Assembly: GCA_002457215.1 (NCBI GenBank)
Contig: NTJZ01000005.1
Coordinates: 1 to 64,000, forward strand
Length of the DNA stretch: 64,000 nucleotides
Source of the DNA: OM182 bacterium MED-G28
GTDB lineage: Bacteria; Pseudomonadota; Gammaproteobacteria; Pseudomonadales; Pseudohongiellaceae
Reading direction: 5' to 3'
Both the position numbers and the translations under genes were made by a program. Positions 35,131 through 44,112 of the stretch are shown here, piece by piece. A model generated the notes under the pieces. The model was given only the letters and a program-made list of their open reading frames with translations, did not search any database and was not told where the DNA came from. Within the stretch, counting starts at the first letter, position 1, and each line of letters opens with the position of its first letter.

Positions 35131-35991
35131 ATGAACAAAATCTTTTTCTTATTAGTTTGTTTCATTAGCGCTTATATTAATTTCTCTAGTTTTGCACAAA
35201 CGACTGGCCCAATACGCGGTTCCTTGGTAGTCGTGGGGGGTGGCATGCGCGACTTAGATATCTTGCATCGATTTGCCGAATTAGCAGGTGGTCATGACGC
35301 GCCAATAGTCGTTATCCCAACCGCAGGTGGTGCAGAAAATTATAATCAGTACTGGAGTGGTCTCGAACAATTTAAACAAGCAGGATTCACGAATCTCACC
35401 TTAATTCATACTTATGATCCAAACATCGCGGATACTGATGAGTTCGCAACACCGATTCATAATGCACAAGGTGTTTGGTTTACTGGAGGACGGCAATGGA
35501 GACTTGCTGATGCCTATTTAAATAATAAAGTGCATGAAGCACTTACAGGACTATTAGAAAGAGATGGTGTCATTGGTGGCTCATCAGCCGGGGCCACTAT
35601 TCTCGGCTCGTACTTGGCAAGGGGCGATAGTTCTGGAAATACCATCATGATGGGTGATCATGAAGAAGGGTTTGGCTTCATAAAAAATATTGCAATTGAC
35701 CAACATCTTTTAAGGCGAAACCGTCACTTCGATCTCTTGGAAATCATTGAAGCAAAGCCAGGACTCTTAGGAATCGGACTTGATGAGGACACCGCCCTCG
35801 TAGTGCAAGGCAATCTATTTGAGGTGATCGGGCAAAGTTACGCCGTGATTTATGACCATGAAGACAAGCTTGCTTCAGGTAGACAGTTTTATTTTCTGAA
35901 ACCTGGTGATGAATTTAATCTGCTATCCCGCCAGGGCTATCGGCCCGAAGAAGTACTGAGACCATTTGGTCGCAAGATGGAGTCTAACTAA
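35131..35991 (+). CDS. Exported cyanophycinase-like peptidase (S51 family)
   Basis: A 286-residue protein from the ATG at 35131, which has GGGAG seven bases upstream and begins a signal peptide ending near FAQT (residue 22). An open frame reaches back into the quinohemoprotein gene but is not needed. The S51 core is clear: RGSLVVVGGG, VVIPTAGGAENY, the nucleophile elbow GGSSAGA with Ser152, and GLLGIGLDEDTALVV. Cyanophycinases cleave beta-Asp-Arg polymers; S51 relatives hydrolyse other Asp or Glu peptides. The export signal suggests it acts on external material. A terminator follows 45 bases on. Confidence 0.88.
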   Translation: MNKIFFLLVCFISAYINFSSFAQTTGPIRGSLVVVGGGMRDLDILHRFAELAGGHDAPIVVIPTAGGAENYNQYWSGLEQFKQAGFTNLTLIHTYDPNIADTDEFATPIHNAQGVWFTGGRQWRLADAYLNNKVHEALTGLLERDGVIGGSSAGATILGSYLARGDSSGNTIMMGDHEEGFGFIKNIAIDQHLLRRNRHFDLLEIIEAKPGLLGIGLDEDTALVVQGNLFEVIGQSYAVIYDHEDKLASGRQFYFLKPGDEFNLLSRQGYRPEEVLRPFGRKMESN

Positions 35992-36036
35992 CATTAATTC
36001 AAAGTTTACTGCTCTTATGTCTGTAAAAGAAAACAC

Positions 36037-36062
36037 AAAAAGGAAGCTCAAGCTTCCTTTTT
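36037..36062. terminator. Bidirectional terminator between converging genes
   Basis: AAAAAGGAAGCT (36037-36048) and its exact complement (36051-36062) form a 12-bp stem with a very small loop, A-tract before and T-tract after. It lies between the cyanophycinase-like gene (plus) and the converging secreted-protein gene (minus) and can end transcription in both directions. Confidence 0.88.
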
Positions 36063-36084
36063 TAACTACTTTTGACCTAGCTCT

Positions 36085-37071
36085 CTACCGCGACCAACTC
36101 GGCAACCAGGTATCGTCTTCCTCCCCCGAAGCTTCTTGCTTTCGAGCACCACTTAACATAAGTGGCATCGCATAATTAGCCTCGTGGCAGGCGTATTCAA
36201 ATACATCATCTTCAGTCAACTGCATCTCGACCACCGCAGTAAATTTATCTTCAAACATTTCAAGGTCTTCAACCGTCCACATATACTCCAAACGATTTTC
36301 ATCTAGTCGAGTAAATCGTTCAGTTAAAAGCATACCTTCTCCCGTCCCGCTAAATCGGCTCAAATGGGTGAAATTTTTAGTGTTTACCACGAAAGTGTCT
36401 CCGTCCCAATAACCTCTGGAATCGCCTTTCCACAAACGCATATCCGTCGGCAAGTCTGGCCCACCATTGTCGGTAGGAATTATTCGATGATCGTTGACCA
36501 TCTCGACCAAGATTGCTACGTGACCTTCAGTTTGCACCAACTTCATGATGTTGTTGTAGGCACCTGATCTCATAGGAGGCCCTGCATTAAATCCTAGGAT
36601 GCAACGATCATAAAGATTACGATCTTCGGGACCTTCTGGGGAACGACTTTGCAAAATACGAAAATAAGCCGCGGTCTCACGACCTCTATCAGTCATAGCT
36701 GGCATCCGACCATTCTCAGGATAGACCAACTGAGAGGTTCGCATGGTCGTTGTCATTCTCGTTCCTTGGTCTAGGTAAAACTGGTTATAACCAACATCAA
36801 GATCCTGCTGGTCGTACTCGCCATCAAAATCAATCGCTGCTCGCGCCTCGCGGCCAGCGACAACCGCCGCCTCGAATTCTTCAACCTCTTCCATCGTCAA
36901 AAATTCTTTATCTGCAAATGAAGCTGGCCTTTGAAAAGGAGTAACGGTTCTGAAATCCCAGTTACCTTGCAAGCTAGGCTTTCCCCATTTCGTCATTGGA
37001 ACATCACCCAGGCTTGGCGTGACTGCAGAAGCAAAAACCAGGCTCAATAATAATAAGGCCGATCTTTTCAT
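36085..37071 (-). CDS. Secreted protein of an uncharacterised family (ACHEGN family member 1)
   Basis: A 328-residue exported protein (signal peptide about 1-22). It belongs to a family found four times in this window. Shared signatures here are WGKPSLQGNWDFRTVTPFQR, NGRMPAMT, DRCILGFNAGPPM with a conserved Cys, AYNNIMKLVQTEGHVAI, WKGDSRGYWDGDTFVV, LTERFTRLDENRLEYMWT and YACHEANY with the second conserved Cys. Here the usual Gly after CHE is Ala. I know no function for it. The repeated beta-type segments and two conserved cysteines suggest a disulfide-stabilised periplasmic beta fold. It closes a three-gene minus-strand unit with a remote relative and a DUF6152 protein upstream. Confidence 0.75.
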   Translation of the reverse strand: MKRSALLLLSLVFASAVTPSLGDVPMTKWGKPSLQGNWDFRTVTPFQRPASFADKEFLTMEEVEEFEAAVVAGREARAAIDFDGEYDQQDLDVGYNQFYLDQGTRMTTTMRTSQLVYPENGRMPAMTDRGRETAAYFRILQSRSPEGPEDRNLYDRCILGFNAGPPMRSGAYNNIMKLVQTEGHVAILVEMVNDHRIIPTDNGGPDLPTDMRLWKGDSRGYWDGDTFVVNTKNFTHLSRFSGTGEGMLLTERFTRLDENRLEYMWTVEDLEMFEDKFTAVVEMQLTEDDVFEYACHEANYAMPLMLSGARKQEASGEEDDTWLPSWSR

Positions 37072-37102
37072 TAAACTTCCTCGCTTTAAGTAATTTGATT
37101 AA

Positions 37103-37984
37103 TTAGTTCCCACGAAGACTGCCATCTAGCGCCTTGGGGCCATCGTAGTCTTTTCGCAAATGGTCATAAAGTAGATCTTCCCCAAATTCGACACATTTAT
37201 ATTCGAGCAAGCGGGCATTTTCTTCAATCCGCCTATACAAAGGCATACTGATCTTCCATGGTCTGCTATAGACATCTGGATCATCAATAGTCACTTCATA
37301 CTGAATGTGATTTGTATCAACAAGAGTATAACGTTCTTCTACCACAAGATTTGGTCCGTGATAGTTTCCAGAAGCATCCAGCCAAGTGTCAGGTACTTGC
37401 TTCGTAACATTTACTACCAAACTATCCCCGTCCCAGTGACCCAAAGAATAACCCATCCAAGAAGGTAGAGGCGCCTCTGTGCCTGGTCTGTCCATAAAGA
37501 TTGAACGGCTCTGACTACCAAATTCATAGGCAATAAAAATTTCAGAATCTGTTTGCAGGATCTGAAACGGCCATGGCATATAAGTGACACGTGGCACACC
37601 TGGAATATAACATTTAGCAACTGGGTCTAAGTTATTCCAGTCGGCGCGATTTTTCTCTCGCTGCTCCAGAGCATCTGGCAAATAAGGTATTGTGGTTCCT
37701 TCGACTACACTCATGCCTGCTGGAATTCCACCCAAAGCACCAAGTATTGTTGTCACTGGCATCTTGCTTGCGGCATGTCCCTCAAGGTTCCAACTAGCAC
37801 TATTCATCACTTGCCAGATACCGCTTAAATCTGGCGGCCCGGATTCCGCCGGCACGGCAGCTACTCTAGCAACATCGGAGGAGATATTCATTGACGGAGT
37901 TGAAGATTCTTGCGAACAAGAAATGAGAACCGACAGCATCAGCAATGAGGTGCCAATTAGCTTTACTGCCAAATTAATTTTCAT
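37103..37984 (-). CDS. Lipoprotein, remote relative of the ACHEGN family
   Basis: A 293-residue lipoprotein (lipobox LISC) that I place as a distant member of the repeated secreted family. It keeps PPDLSGIWQ at the start, PFQILQTDSEIFIAYEFG in the middle, LGHWDGDSLVVNVT, VVEERYTLVDTNHIQYEVTI and DPDVYSRPWKISMPLYR. The C-terminal ACHEGN is replaced by YKCVEFGEDLLYDHLR. Start codons at 38014, 37996 and 37984 are possible; the last has GAGAAGG close by. The gene follows DUF6152 and precedes family member 1 with short gaps, so they probably work together at the envelope. Function unknown. Confidence 0.7.
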   Translation of the reverse strand: MKINLAVKLIGTSLLMLSVLISCSQESSTPSMNISSDVARVAAVPAESGPPDLSGIWQVMNSASWNLEGHAASKMPVTTILGALGGIPAGMSVVEGTTIPYLPDALEQREKNRADWNNLDPVAKCYIPGVPRVTYMPWPFQILQTDSEIFIAYEFGSQSRSIFMDRPGTEAPLPSWMGYSLGHWDGDSLVVNVTKQVPDTWLDASGNYHGPNLVVEERYTLVDTNHIQYEVTIDDPDVYSRPWKISMPLYRRIEENARLLEYKCVEFGEDLLYDHLRKDYDGPKALDGSLRGN

Positions 37985-38054
37985 GGCCCTTCTCATTCGT
38001 GATTTATGGTTCATTTGTTTTTTACTTATTTAGCAAATCAGGCTGAGTAATTAG

Positions 38055-38507
38055 CTACTGATCATCTTCATCATCAGGAAAACCACCGGGTGGAGCTCCA
38101 ACACCAGAAGAACCCATAAAAATATTACTCCCATCTGGAAATGTAATATCTCTGCCACTTCCGCGGCATTTGGGAATGCAATCGGGGTCTTTACTTTGAT
38201 AACCGCGCACTAAAATTTCAGTACCAATTGTTAAGATTCTGTCCGTTAGCCCCTGACGTAAAAGAGTATTAGGCGTTCCTCCTTCCAGCATCCACTCCTC
38301 GGCAGAACCACCTTCCAGGGTCGCTGTCATATGCAACCAGGTATGCGGATTTACCCATTCCATACGAGTAATTACGCCCTGCAATCGTATTGGTTTATCG
38401 ATATCAAATTCTGACGAGAAAGCATGGTGACTTCGCACCGGAGATTGCAACAGCATTACTATGCCAAGTAGAGTTATTATGGAAAGAAATCGCTTAACCA
38501 TTGCCAC
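38055..38507 (-). CDS. Exported DUF6152 family protein
   Basis: A 150-residue protein with a signal peptide ending at PVRS, followed by the family's HHAFSSEFDIDKPIRLQG and WVNPHTWLHM motifs, a double His at the mature N-terminus, and a beta-barrel-like core (EWMLEGGTPNTLLRQG). A CIPKC segment near residue 115 has two cysteines. The mature His-His could bind metal. The family is of unknown function and in many proteobacteria lies beside secreted proteins like the two downstream here. It is the first gene of that minus-strand unit, divergent from the MBL gene. Confidence 0.85.
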   Translation of the reverse strand: MAMVKRFLSIITLLGIVMLLQSPVRSHHAFSSEFDIDKPIRLQGVITRMEWVNPHTWLHMTATLEGGSAEEWMLEGGTPNTLLRQGLTDRILTIGTEILVRGYQSKDPDCIPKCRGSGRDITFPDGSNIFMGSSGVGAPPGGFPDDEDDQ

Positions 38508-38710
38508 CTCTCTTGAATAATTAATTTTGATTTCATCTTAAGGCGTTTCTGTTTTTTTGGCGAGAGTTTTCCTCAACATTCACCATTTTTCTACTAAATC
38601 TGACGAAGTTTGCGTGCGCCATAGCGCTCTAGCGGGTATATTAATCGTGCTGTAAATATTCACTATTTAGGCTTCAACTATGCCAATAATAATAAAAGAG
38701 GTGGCAGCTC

Positions 38711-39766
38711 ATGAACGTCATTACAGTATTCCCGAAGTTTATTTACCTCCGCAAAATCCTACTAATTTTAATAGGCCTGATTCCTAACCTATCGACAGCG
38801 CAGGAAATCATTAATACCGATTCTCACCGCCTGGAAGAGGTTGCCGAAGGCGTTTATTTCGCCACAGGAACCGGCGATATTTACACCATGAGCAATGCAC
38901 TGATCATCGAAAGAAATGACGATGTAGTAATCGTGGATTCCCACATTACGCCAGAGGCTGGTCGCGCACTACTAGATTCAATTCGCGTGGTGACTGAAAA
39001 ACCAATTACGACATTAATAAACTCACACTTTCACTATGACCATTCCAATGGCACGCCGGCTTTTGGGCCTGATATCGAAATTATTGGGCATGAAGTTACT
39101 TATGAAAAGCTGACAGCAGATCCAGAGAACGAACACACCTTTCAATCTTCATTACGACGCTTTGACGGAACCGTGAACCGTTTACAAACAGAATTAAACA
39201 ATGCCACCGACACAGAAGAGAGGAGAGAATTGCAAGGCCAACTTGCCTATTGGCAACGACATGTCGAAGCACAGGAAGAAATAGTATTTACTCCTCCAAC
39301 ACAAACACTTCGAGATAAGATGACGCTCTATCGCGGCGGCCGTGAAATTCAATTACATTATTTTGGGCGAGCTCATACTGGTGGAGACCTCGCTATATAT
39401 CTACCAGACGAGAAAATAGTGTTTACTGGAGACATGATGCTTGGCGGAATTTCATATATGGGGGACGGCTATGTCGCAGAATGGGCGGACACCTTACAGG
39501 GTTTAAAAAACTTGGATGTTGAATTAGTTTTACCAGGTCATGGACCAGGCTTTACCGAGGTAGAGCGTATTTCAAACGTGCAGGCTTATTACACTGATCT
39601 TACGGAAGAAATTCGCCGCCTTAAAAATTTAGGATACAGCTCCGAAGAAGCTGCTGCTCGAGCCGACTTACGACAACATGCTGAGACCCTCGGCGTTAAT
39701 CAACTCGGTGCAAATGTTGAAGCTGTGCAACGCATGTATGATATTTGGGATGGTAAAATTAAATAA
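38711..39766 (+). CDS. Exported MBL-fold metallohydrolase, second copy
   Basis: A 351-residue zinc hydrolase with a signal peptide (about 1-30, ending STAQ). The ligand motif is INSHFHYDHSNG with His106, His108, Asp110 and His111; GRAHTGGDLAIYLP, FTGDMMLGG and VLPGHGPGF carry later ligands. An inserted charged helical region (about residues 145-180) distinguishes it from the MBL enzyme at 13.7 kb. GAGGTGG lies before the ATG. It begins a plus-strand unit with an SMP-30-like lactonase 12 bases downstream, so a joint role in ester or lactone hydrolysis in the periplasm is plausible. Confidence 0.87.
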   Translation: MNVITVFPKFIYLRKILLILIGLIPNLSTAQEIINTDSHRLEEVAEGVYFATGTGDIYTMSNALIIERNDDVVIVDSHITPEAGRALLDSIRVVTEKPITTLINSHFHYDHSNGTPAFGPDIEIIGHEVTYEKLTADPENEHTFQSSLRRFDGTVNRLQTELNNATDTEERRELQGQLAYWQRHVEAQEEIVFTPPTQTLRDKMTLYRGGREIQLHYFGRAHTGGDLAIYLPDEKIVFTGDMMLGGISYMGDGYVAEWADTLQGLKNLDVELVLPGHGPGFTEVERISNVQAYYTDLTEEIRRLKNLGYSSEEAAARADLRQHAETLGVNQLGANVEAVQRMYDIWDGKIK

Positions 39767-39778
39767 ACGGAGATATGT

Positions 39779-40798
39779 ATGACATGCTTAAAAAAACTGC
39801 TTTCCATTTTACTGCTTGGCACTGCAATTACAGCATGCGGTGGAGATAACAATTCAGCAAGCGGTCAATTTGAAATCGTCGATAATGCAGGAACTATTGA
39901 ACAAGTCGACCCACGGTTTGCAGCCTTAATTCCTGGTGACGTAAACATTCAAAAGCTTGCGGAAGGCTTCATGTTTACCGAGGGACCTGTCTGGGATAGA
40001 CGCAACAACCAGCTTTATTTCAGTGATGTACGCGGCAATGCAATTTATTCATGGAGTGAAGCCAATGGCGTAGCACCTTTTATTCAGCCAGTCTATGAAG
40101 AAGAATCCGCACACCCCTCTGTAGGATCAAATGGATTAACTCTTGATAGTGAGGGGCGACTTATACTCATGGAACATGGCTACCGCCGCGTTTCACGATT
40201 AGAAACAGACGGGTCGCGTACATCTCTAGTCGATAACTATCGCGAAATGCGCCTTAACAGCCCCAACGATGTGGCTTGGCACTCCAATGGCTGGATGTAC
40301 TTTACTGACCCTTCCTATGGATTGGAAGGTTTAGAAGATGACCCTGCTAGAGAGCTTGATTACAATGGAATTTACCGCTTAAGCCCCGATGGAGACATTC
40401 AGCTGTTGGAGCGCAATCAAACCCGACCGAATGGCATTGCCTTTTCGGCAGACGAACAAACGCTTTATGTGGCCAACTCAGATGCAAATAATAAAGTCTG
40501 GTACGCTTATTCAGTTCTCCATGGCATTATAGGCAATCCTCGAGTTTTTTATGATGTTAATGATCAAACTGCAACTGGAGCAGCCGATGGGATGAAAGTC
40601 GATGTGAATGGAAACATATTTGCGACTGGCCCCGGAGGAGTCTGGGTTTTCGACACAGAAGGAACGCATCTTGGCACTATTAAACCCGATGAAGTTCCCG
40701 CGAATGTTGCCTGGGGGGATGATGGCTCAACGCTATACATGACGGCTCGAACAGGACTATATAGAGTGCGCTTGAACACTAGTGGTGAAATTCCATAA
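39779..40798 (+). CDS. SMP-30/gluconolactonase-family lipoprotein
   Basis: A 339-residue six-bladed propeller hydrolase. Lipobox ITAC (lipid Cys near 20) indicates a membrane-anchored, periplasm-facing protein. The SMP-30 metal-site glutamate is in FTEGPVWDRRNNQLYFSDV; the later LNSPNDVAWHSNGWMYFTDP and NSDANNKVWYAY, and GAADGMKVDVNGN, carry the other expected ligands. The family opens sugar lactones, the direct products of quinoprotein sugar oxidation. This makes a functional link to the glucose-dehydrogenase-like enzymes in the window plausible. It has an ACGGAG ribosome binding site. Confidence 0.9.
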   Translation: MTCLKKLLSILLLGTAITACGGDNNSASGQFEIVDNAGTIEQVDPRFAALIPGDVNIQKLAEGFMFTEGPVWDRRNNQLYFSDVRGNAIYSWSEANGVAPFIQPVYEEESAHPSVGSNGLTLDSEGRLILMEHGYRRVSRLETDGSRTSLVDNYREMRLNSPNDVAWHSNGWMYFTDPSYGLEGLEDDPARELDYNGIYRLSPDGDIQLLERNQTRPNGIAFSADEQTLYVANSDANNKVWYAYSVLHGIIGNPRVFYDVNDQTATGAADGMKVDVNGNIFATGPGGVWVFDTEGTHLGTIKPDEVPANVAWGDDGSTLYMTARTGLYRVRLNTSGEIP

Positions 40799-40935
40799 TA
40801 GTAAAGAAAGATGAACTATCTATTATTCCGCTGGAAAGCGTGGCGTTAATGCGGAAAAATAGGACCGCGAATGGTTATAATTAAAATTCTGAAGATCAAA
40901 TTCTTTAGGATCACTTAAATTGTTTGGAAATAAAC

Positions 40936-41412
40936 ATGAAAAAGAAATTACTAGGGTTATTTACTGGATTTTTCCTTTCCATCAGCGGCACAAATTTTGC
41001 CCAGTCGATAGACACTGTCGTGCTAAATGTCTACAAGGAACCAACCTGTGGTTGCTGCAATGGTTGGATAGATCACATGAATGACAACGGTTATACAACC
41101 GCTTTTCACCATCCCACAGATATTCAAAAACTGAAGGATGAGTTCGGCCTAAAAGATGAGTGGCGATCTTGCCACACTGCAGTGCACGAAACTGGCTACT
41201 TGTTTGAAGGCCATATTCCTGAAAAATTCATTGCTCAATTCCTAGCATCTCCTCCTGAAGGGGCGCTGGGCTTAGCAGTACCCGGCATGCCAATAGGTGG
41301 GCCAGGCATGGAAATTGGTGATCGTTTTACGCCTTACGATATTCTTTTAATTAATAAAGACGGCACTCACTCGGTGTTCTTCACTGTTGATAATCCATCC
41401 CAACAGAACTGA
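40936..41412 (+). CDS. Exported DUF411 protein, probable copper/metal binding
   Basis: A 158-residue protein with a signal peptide (hydrophobic to about 18, ending FAQS). The DUF411 signature EPTCGCCNGWIDHM follows, with a CxCC cluster, then RSCHTAV with Cys-His, and AVPGMPIGGPGME. DUF411 proteins are periplasmic and linked to copper or silver handling; their thioredoxin-like fold is known, their exact role is not. The ATG at 40936 has TTGGAAA upstream; a TTG four codons earlier is open. Possible metal supply for a nearby oxidoreductase is only a guess. It is separated from the lactonase gene by 137 bases. Confidence 0.85.
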   Translation: MKKKLLGLFTGFFLSISGTNFAQSIDTVVLNVYKEPTCGCCNGWIDHMNDNGYTTAFHHPTDIQKLKDEFGLKDEWRSCHTAVHETGYLFEGHIPEKFIAQFLASPPEGALGLAVPGMPIGGPGMEIGDRFTPYDILLINKDGTHSVFFTVDNPSQQN

Positions 41413-41519
41413 GATGAATAGCGGTAATAGCCATAAACCTTTTCGTTAAAAAACTGAGAAGTCGAACAGCTTAAATTGAGCAAAAAATTCACACTAATGA
41501 GACTTAACTTTTACTCTGA

Positions 41520-42365
41520 TTATTTAATTCCAACTACATAGCATAACCAGCTGTAATCATTTGGCGCCTCATCCACTTTACTCCAAGTTGCATCTTCAGT
41601 ATCTTCCTCCCAGTATACGACGGTGTCTTTAAACCCTGCCTCCATTAACAACTCTCTAACTTCTGGAATTGTCCAGAAGCGCCAATCATACTGAAAAGCC
41701 TTCTTCATCTTACTGCCATCAGCAAATTTAAAGTGGATGTAGAATTTACAGTGGGAGTTTACCGGATTGAAGTAAGCTTGTTCCCAGTGATATTTAAATC
41801 CTTTTTTACCTTTAACAATTGTCCGCTTATCGACAAGATCACTATCATAACAATCCCTTCCCCCCATCATATCCATAACTATTACCCCCTCGGAGGCAAG
41901 GTTAGCGTAGGCAATCTTGAAATACTCAAGAACTTCTTCCCGGGTTTTAAATATCCAAAATGAAAAATTCTGTGCCGCCAGCACATCGACCTGCGGAGTG
42001 CTACGTTCCCGCACATCTTGTTCCATCACAGTAACACGCCTTGAATCTTTTTCTTTTAGCTTATTGAGGTTGTTATTTTTACCCCACTGCAGGGTCTCTT
42101 CACATAAATCAATTCCCCAGGCGCTGCGCTTGGAATCAGACTCCACCCAGTAACAGCAAACTGCGAAGGTTCCACAAAAATCTTCACGAAGTTTTAAAGC
42201 CTTGCGATTGTAAGCCTCCCGGAATGCCTGGTCGAAGATGTCAATTTCATGTTCCGGCTCCTGCACTGACTGTTGATAGCAATCATATTTATCAGCCTTA
42301 TCTGCGAGGGTTTGCTTATTTTGTTTTTTTTGTATCGGAGGACTTCCTTTAGCTTTCGACATCAT
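41520..42365 (-). CDS. Class I SAM-dependent methyltransferase
   Basis: A 281-residue cytoplasmic protein with a lysine-rich N-terminus. The AdoMet-binding region is LREDFCGTFAVCCYWVESD followed by AWGIDLCEETLQWGK; the post-II motif VDVLAAQNFSFWIF and motif GVIVMDMMGGRD complete the Rossmann fold. The C-terminal half is aromatic-rich (FQYDWRFWTIPEVRELLMEAG). The substrate is unknown. The gene stands alone and runs toward the DUF411 gene. A second in-frame ATG one codon downstream is equally possible. Confidence 0.85.
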   Translation of the reverse strand: MMSKAKGSPPIQKKQNKQTLADKADKYDCYQQSVQEPEHEIDIFDQAFREAYNRKALKLREDFCGTFAVCCYWVESDSKRSAWGIDLCEETLQWGKNNNLNKLKEKDSRRVTVMEQDVRERSTPQVDVLAAQNFSFWIFKTREEVLEYFKIAYANLASEGVIVMDMMGGRDCYDSDLVDKRTIVKGKKGFKYHWEQAYFNPVNSHCKFYIHFKFADGSKMKKAFQYDWRFWTIPEVRELLMEAGFKDTVVYWEEDTEDATWSKVDEAPNDYSWLCYVVGIK

Positions 42366-42433
42366 CCAGTTTCCCTGTGAATAAATACTAACTTTATAAA
42401 TGTTTTATTCTGTTACCCAAAATTCCCTTAGCT

Positions 42434-44110
42434 TTATATTTCGTTCCTTAGGGCAAGTTGATTTATTCGATCAGCAGCTCTAAATGCTAAAGCCATTATA
42501 GTCATTGTAGGCTGACCACGTCCGCCAGTAACCAAAGAGCTACCATCACACATAAATAAATTAGGAACATCATGCGCGCGATGATCAGAATTAATCACTG
42601 ATGTCATCGGGTCGCTCCCCATCCTACAGGTTCCTAGTAAATGTACATTACCTGTCTGGCCCGTCTCAGGATAGGATCCATTTATGTTGCTTGCGCCTGC
42701 CGCCTCCATTAGCTCAATAGTTTTTTTCATAAACCAATCCATGGTAGCTAAGTCATCAGGATGATCCATGTAGGTGCATCGAAGTGCGGGCCTTCCAAAA
42801 GTATCCTGATAATTAGGATCAAGTGTCACATTATTTGTTGGAAGTGGCAGGGAGGTCGAATGACCATCAAATGCTGCACAATGAGAGAACTGATAAGCAA
42901 GGCTGTCTTTAAATTCAGCTCCCCAGCTCGCAGTGCCAAATAAGTCCGGTGCAACTAAAGCGAATTCCATAGGTGTCCCTTGCGACGGATGACGACCATC
43001 GATACCCCCACCTCCGTAAAACCCTAAATGCTCATCGAGTTCATAATAATCATGCACAACTCGCGTTGTCGGCAAACTCTTCCAGGCATTTACAGGTTCA
43101 TCGAAGATTCCCACCACAGAAGAATAACCATTGAACATTAAGTTTTGCCCTACAAAACCACTTGAATTAGCCAAGCCGTCTGGAAATATATTATTGGCAG
43201 ACATCAACAAGAGGCGCGGTGTTTCGGCTCCATTAGCACACAATACAACTGCTTTTGTTCGCTGCGCCTGTTCTACTCCCTCACCGTCAAAATAAACAAC
43301 TTCGTTTGCCCGTCCATTCTCATCGGTACTTATCTGAGAAACTGTTGCCATGGTTCGAAGCTCACAAGTTCCAGTCGATAGTGCTAAAGGAATCATTGTC
43401 GCCATAGATGAAGATTTTGCATTTACTTCACAACCATAACCATTGCAGAAACCGCAATGAATGCAAGCCGGCCTACCATTATGTGCCTGAGAGAGTATTG
43501 CGACTGGCGCCGGATAGGGCGTCAAACCCAGCTGCTTTGCGGCTCTTTCCAACAATACATCAGAACCTTTGATAGGCATTGGTGGACAGGGATAATCTCG
43601 AGACCGAGGGGGATCCCAAGGACCTTGTAAACCAGAAACACCAATCTCCCAATCTACTCTAGTATAGTAAGGCTCAAGATCCTCATAAGTAATGGGCCAA
43701 TCCGCAAAATTGGTTCCCGCTATTGTGCCGCGCACACTAGCCTCCATGAAATCAATAGGTCGAAAACGCCAGAAGTTACCAGAAAAATGCACACTACTGC
43801 CGCCCACATTATGCGCGTAACCTAAAACAGATTCTTGCAATTCTGCTTCTTCGTTTTCACTACGTCGGAAGGTTTGCCGATTACCACGACGTGTACTCCA
43901 CACCAAATCATTATTGTGCTCATAACCCCATTCGTCGTGCTTAAAATCTGATGCCTGAAGATGAGGACCTTGCTCAAGAACAACGACAGAATGGCCTGCG
44001 GCTGCAAGCTCCTTTGCCAAAATACCTCCAGCGGCACCAGAACCGACGACGACAAAATCCACTTCTTCTCTAGTATCAAAGCTGACTGAATTATTAAGGG
44101 CCTGGGGCAT
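42434..44110 (-). CDS. GMC-family FAD oxidoreductase, gluconate/glucose-dehydrogenase flavoprotein type
   Basis: A 558-residue flavoprotein with the FAD motif VVVGSGAAGGILAKELA near its N-terminus and the C-terminal GMC active-site region HLLGTCRMGSDP and GGRGQPTMTIMALA. A cysteine cluster CIHCGFCNGYGC in the middle is conserved in membrane-bound gluconate and FAD-glucose dehydrogenase large subunits, where related cysteines hold an iron-sulfur cluster. There is no signal peptide. The partner gene directly upstream has a Tat signal, so the pair should be exported together by hitch-hiking. The ATG at 44110 has GGGGAG upstream and lies 2 bases after the partner's stop. Confidence 0.9.
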   Translation of the reverse strand: MPQALNNSVSFDTREEVDFVVVGSGAAGGILAKELAAAGHSVVVLEQGPHLQASDFKHDEWGYEHNNDLVWSTRRGNRQTFRRSENEEAELQESVLGYAHNVGGSSVHFSGNFWRFRPIDFMEASVRGTIAGTNFADWPITYEDLEPYYTRVDWEIGVSGLQGPWDPPRSRDYPCPPMPIKGSDVLLERAAKQLGLTPYPAPVAILSQAHNGRPACIHCGFCNGYGCEVNAKSSSMATMIPLALSTGTCELRTMATVSQISTDENGRANEVVYFDGEGVEQAQRTKAVVLCANGAETPRLLLMSANNIFPDGLANSSGFVGQNLMFNGYSSVVGIFDEPVNAWKSLPTTRVVHDYYELDEHLGFYGGGGIDGRHPSQGTPMEFALVAPDLFGTASWGAEFKDSLAYQFSHCAAFDGHSTSLPLPTNNVTLDPNYQDTFGRPALRCTYMDHPDDLATMDWFMKKTIELMEAAGASNINGSYPETGQTGNVHLLGTCRMGSDPMTSVINSDHRAHDVPNLFMCDGSSLVTGGRGQPTMTIMALAFRAADRINQLALRNEI

Positions 44111-44112
44111 GG

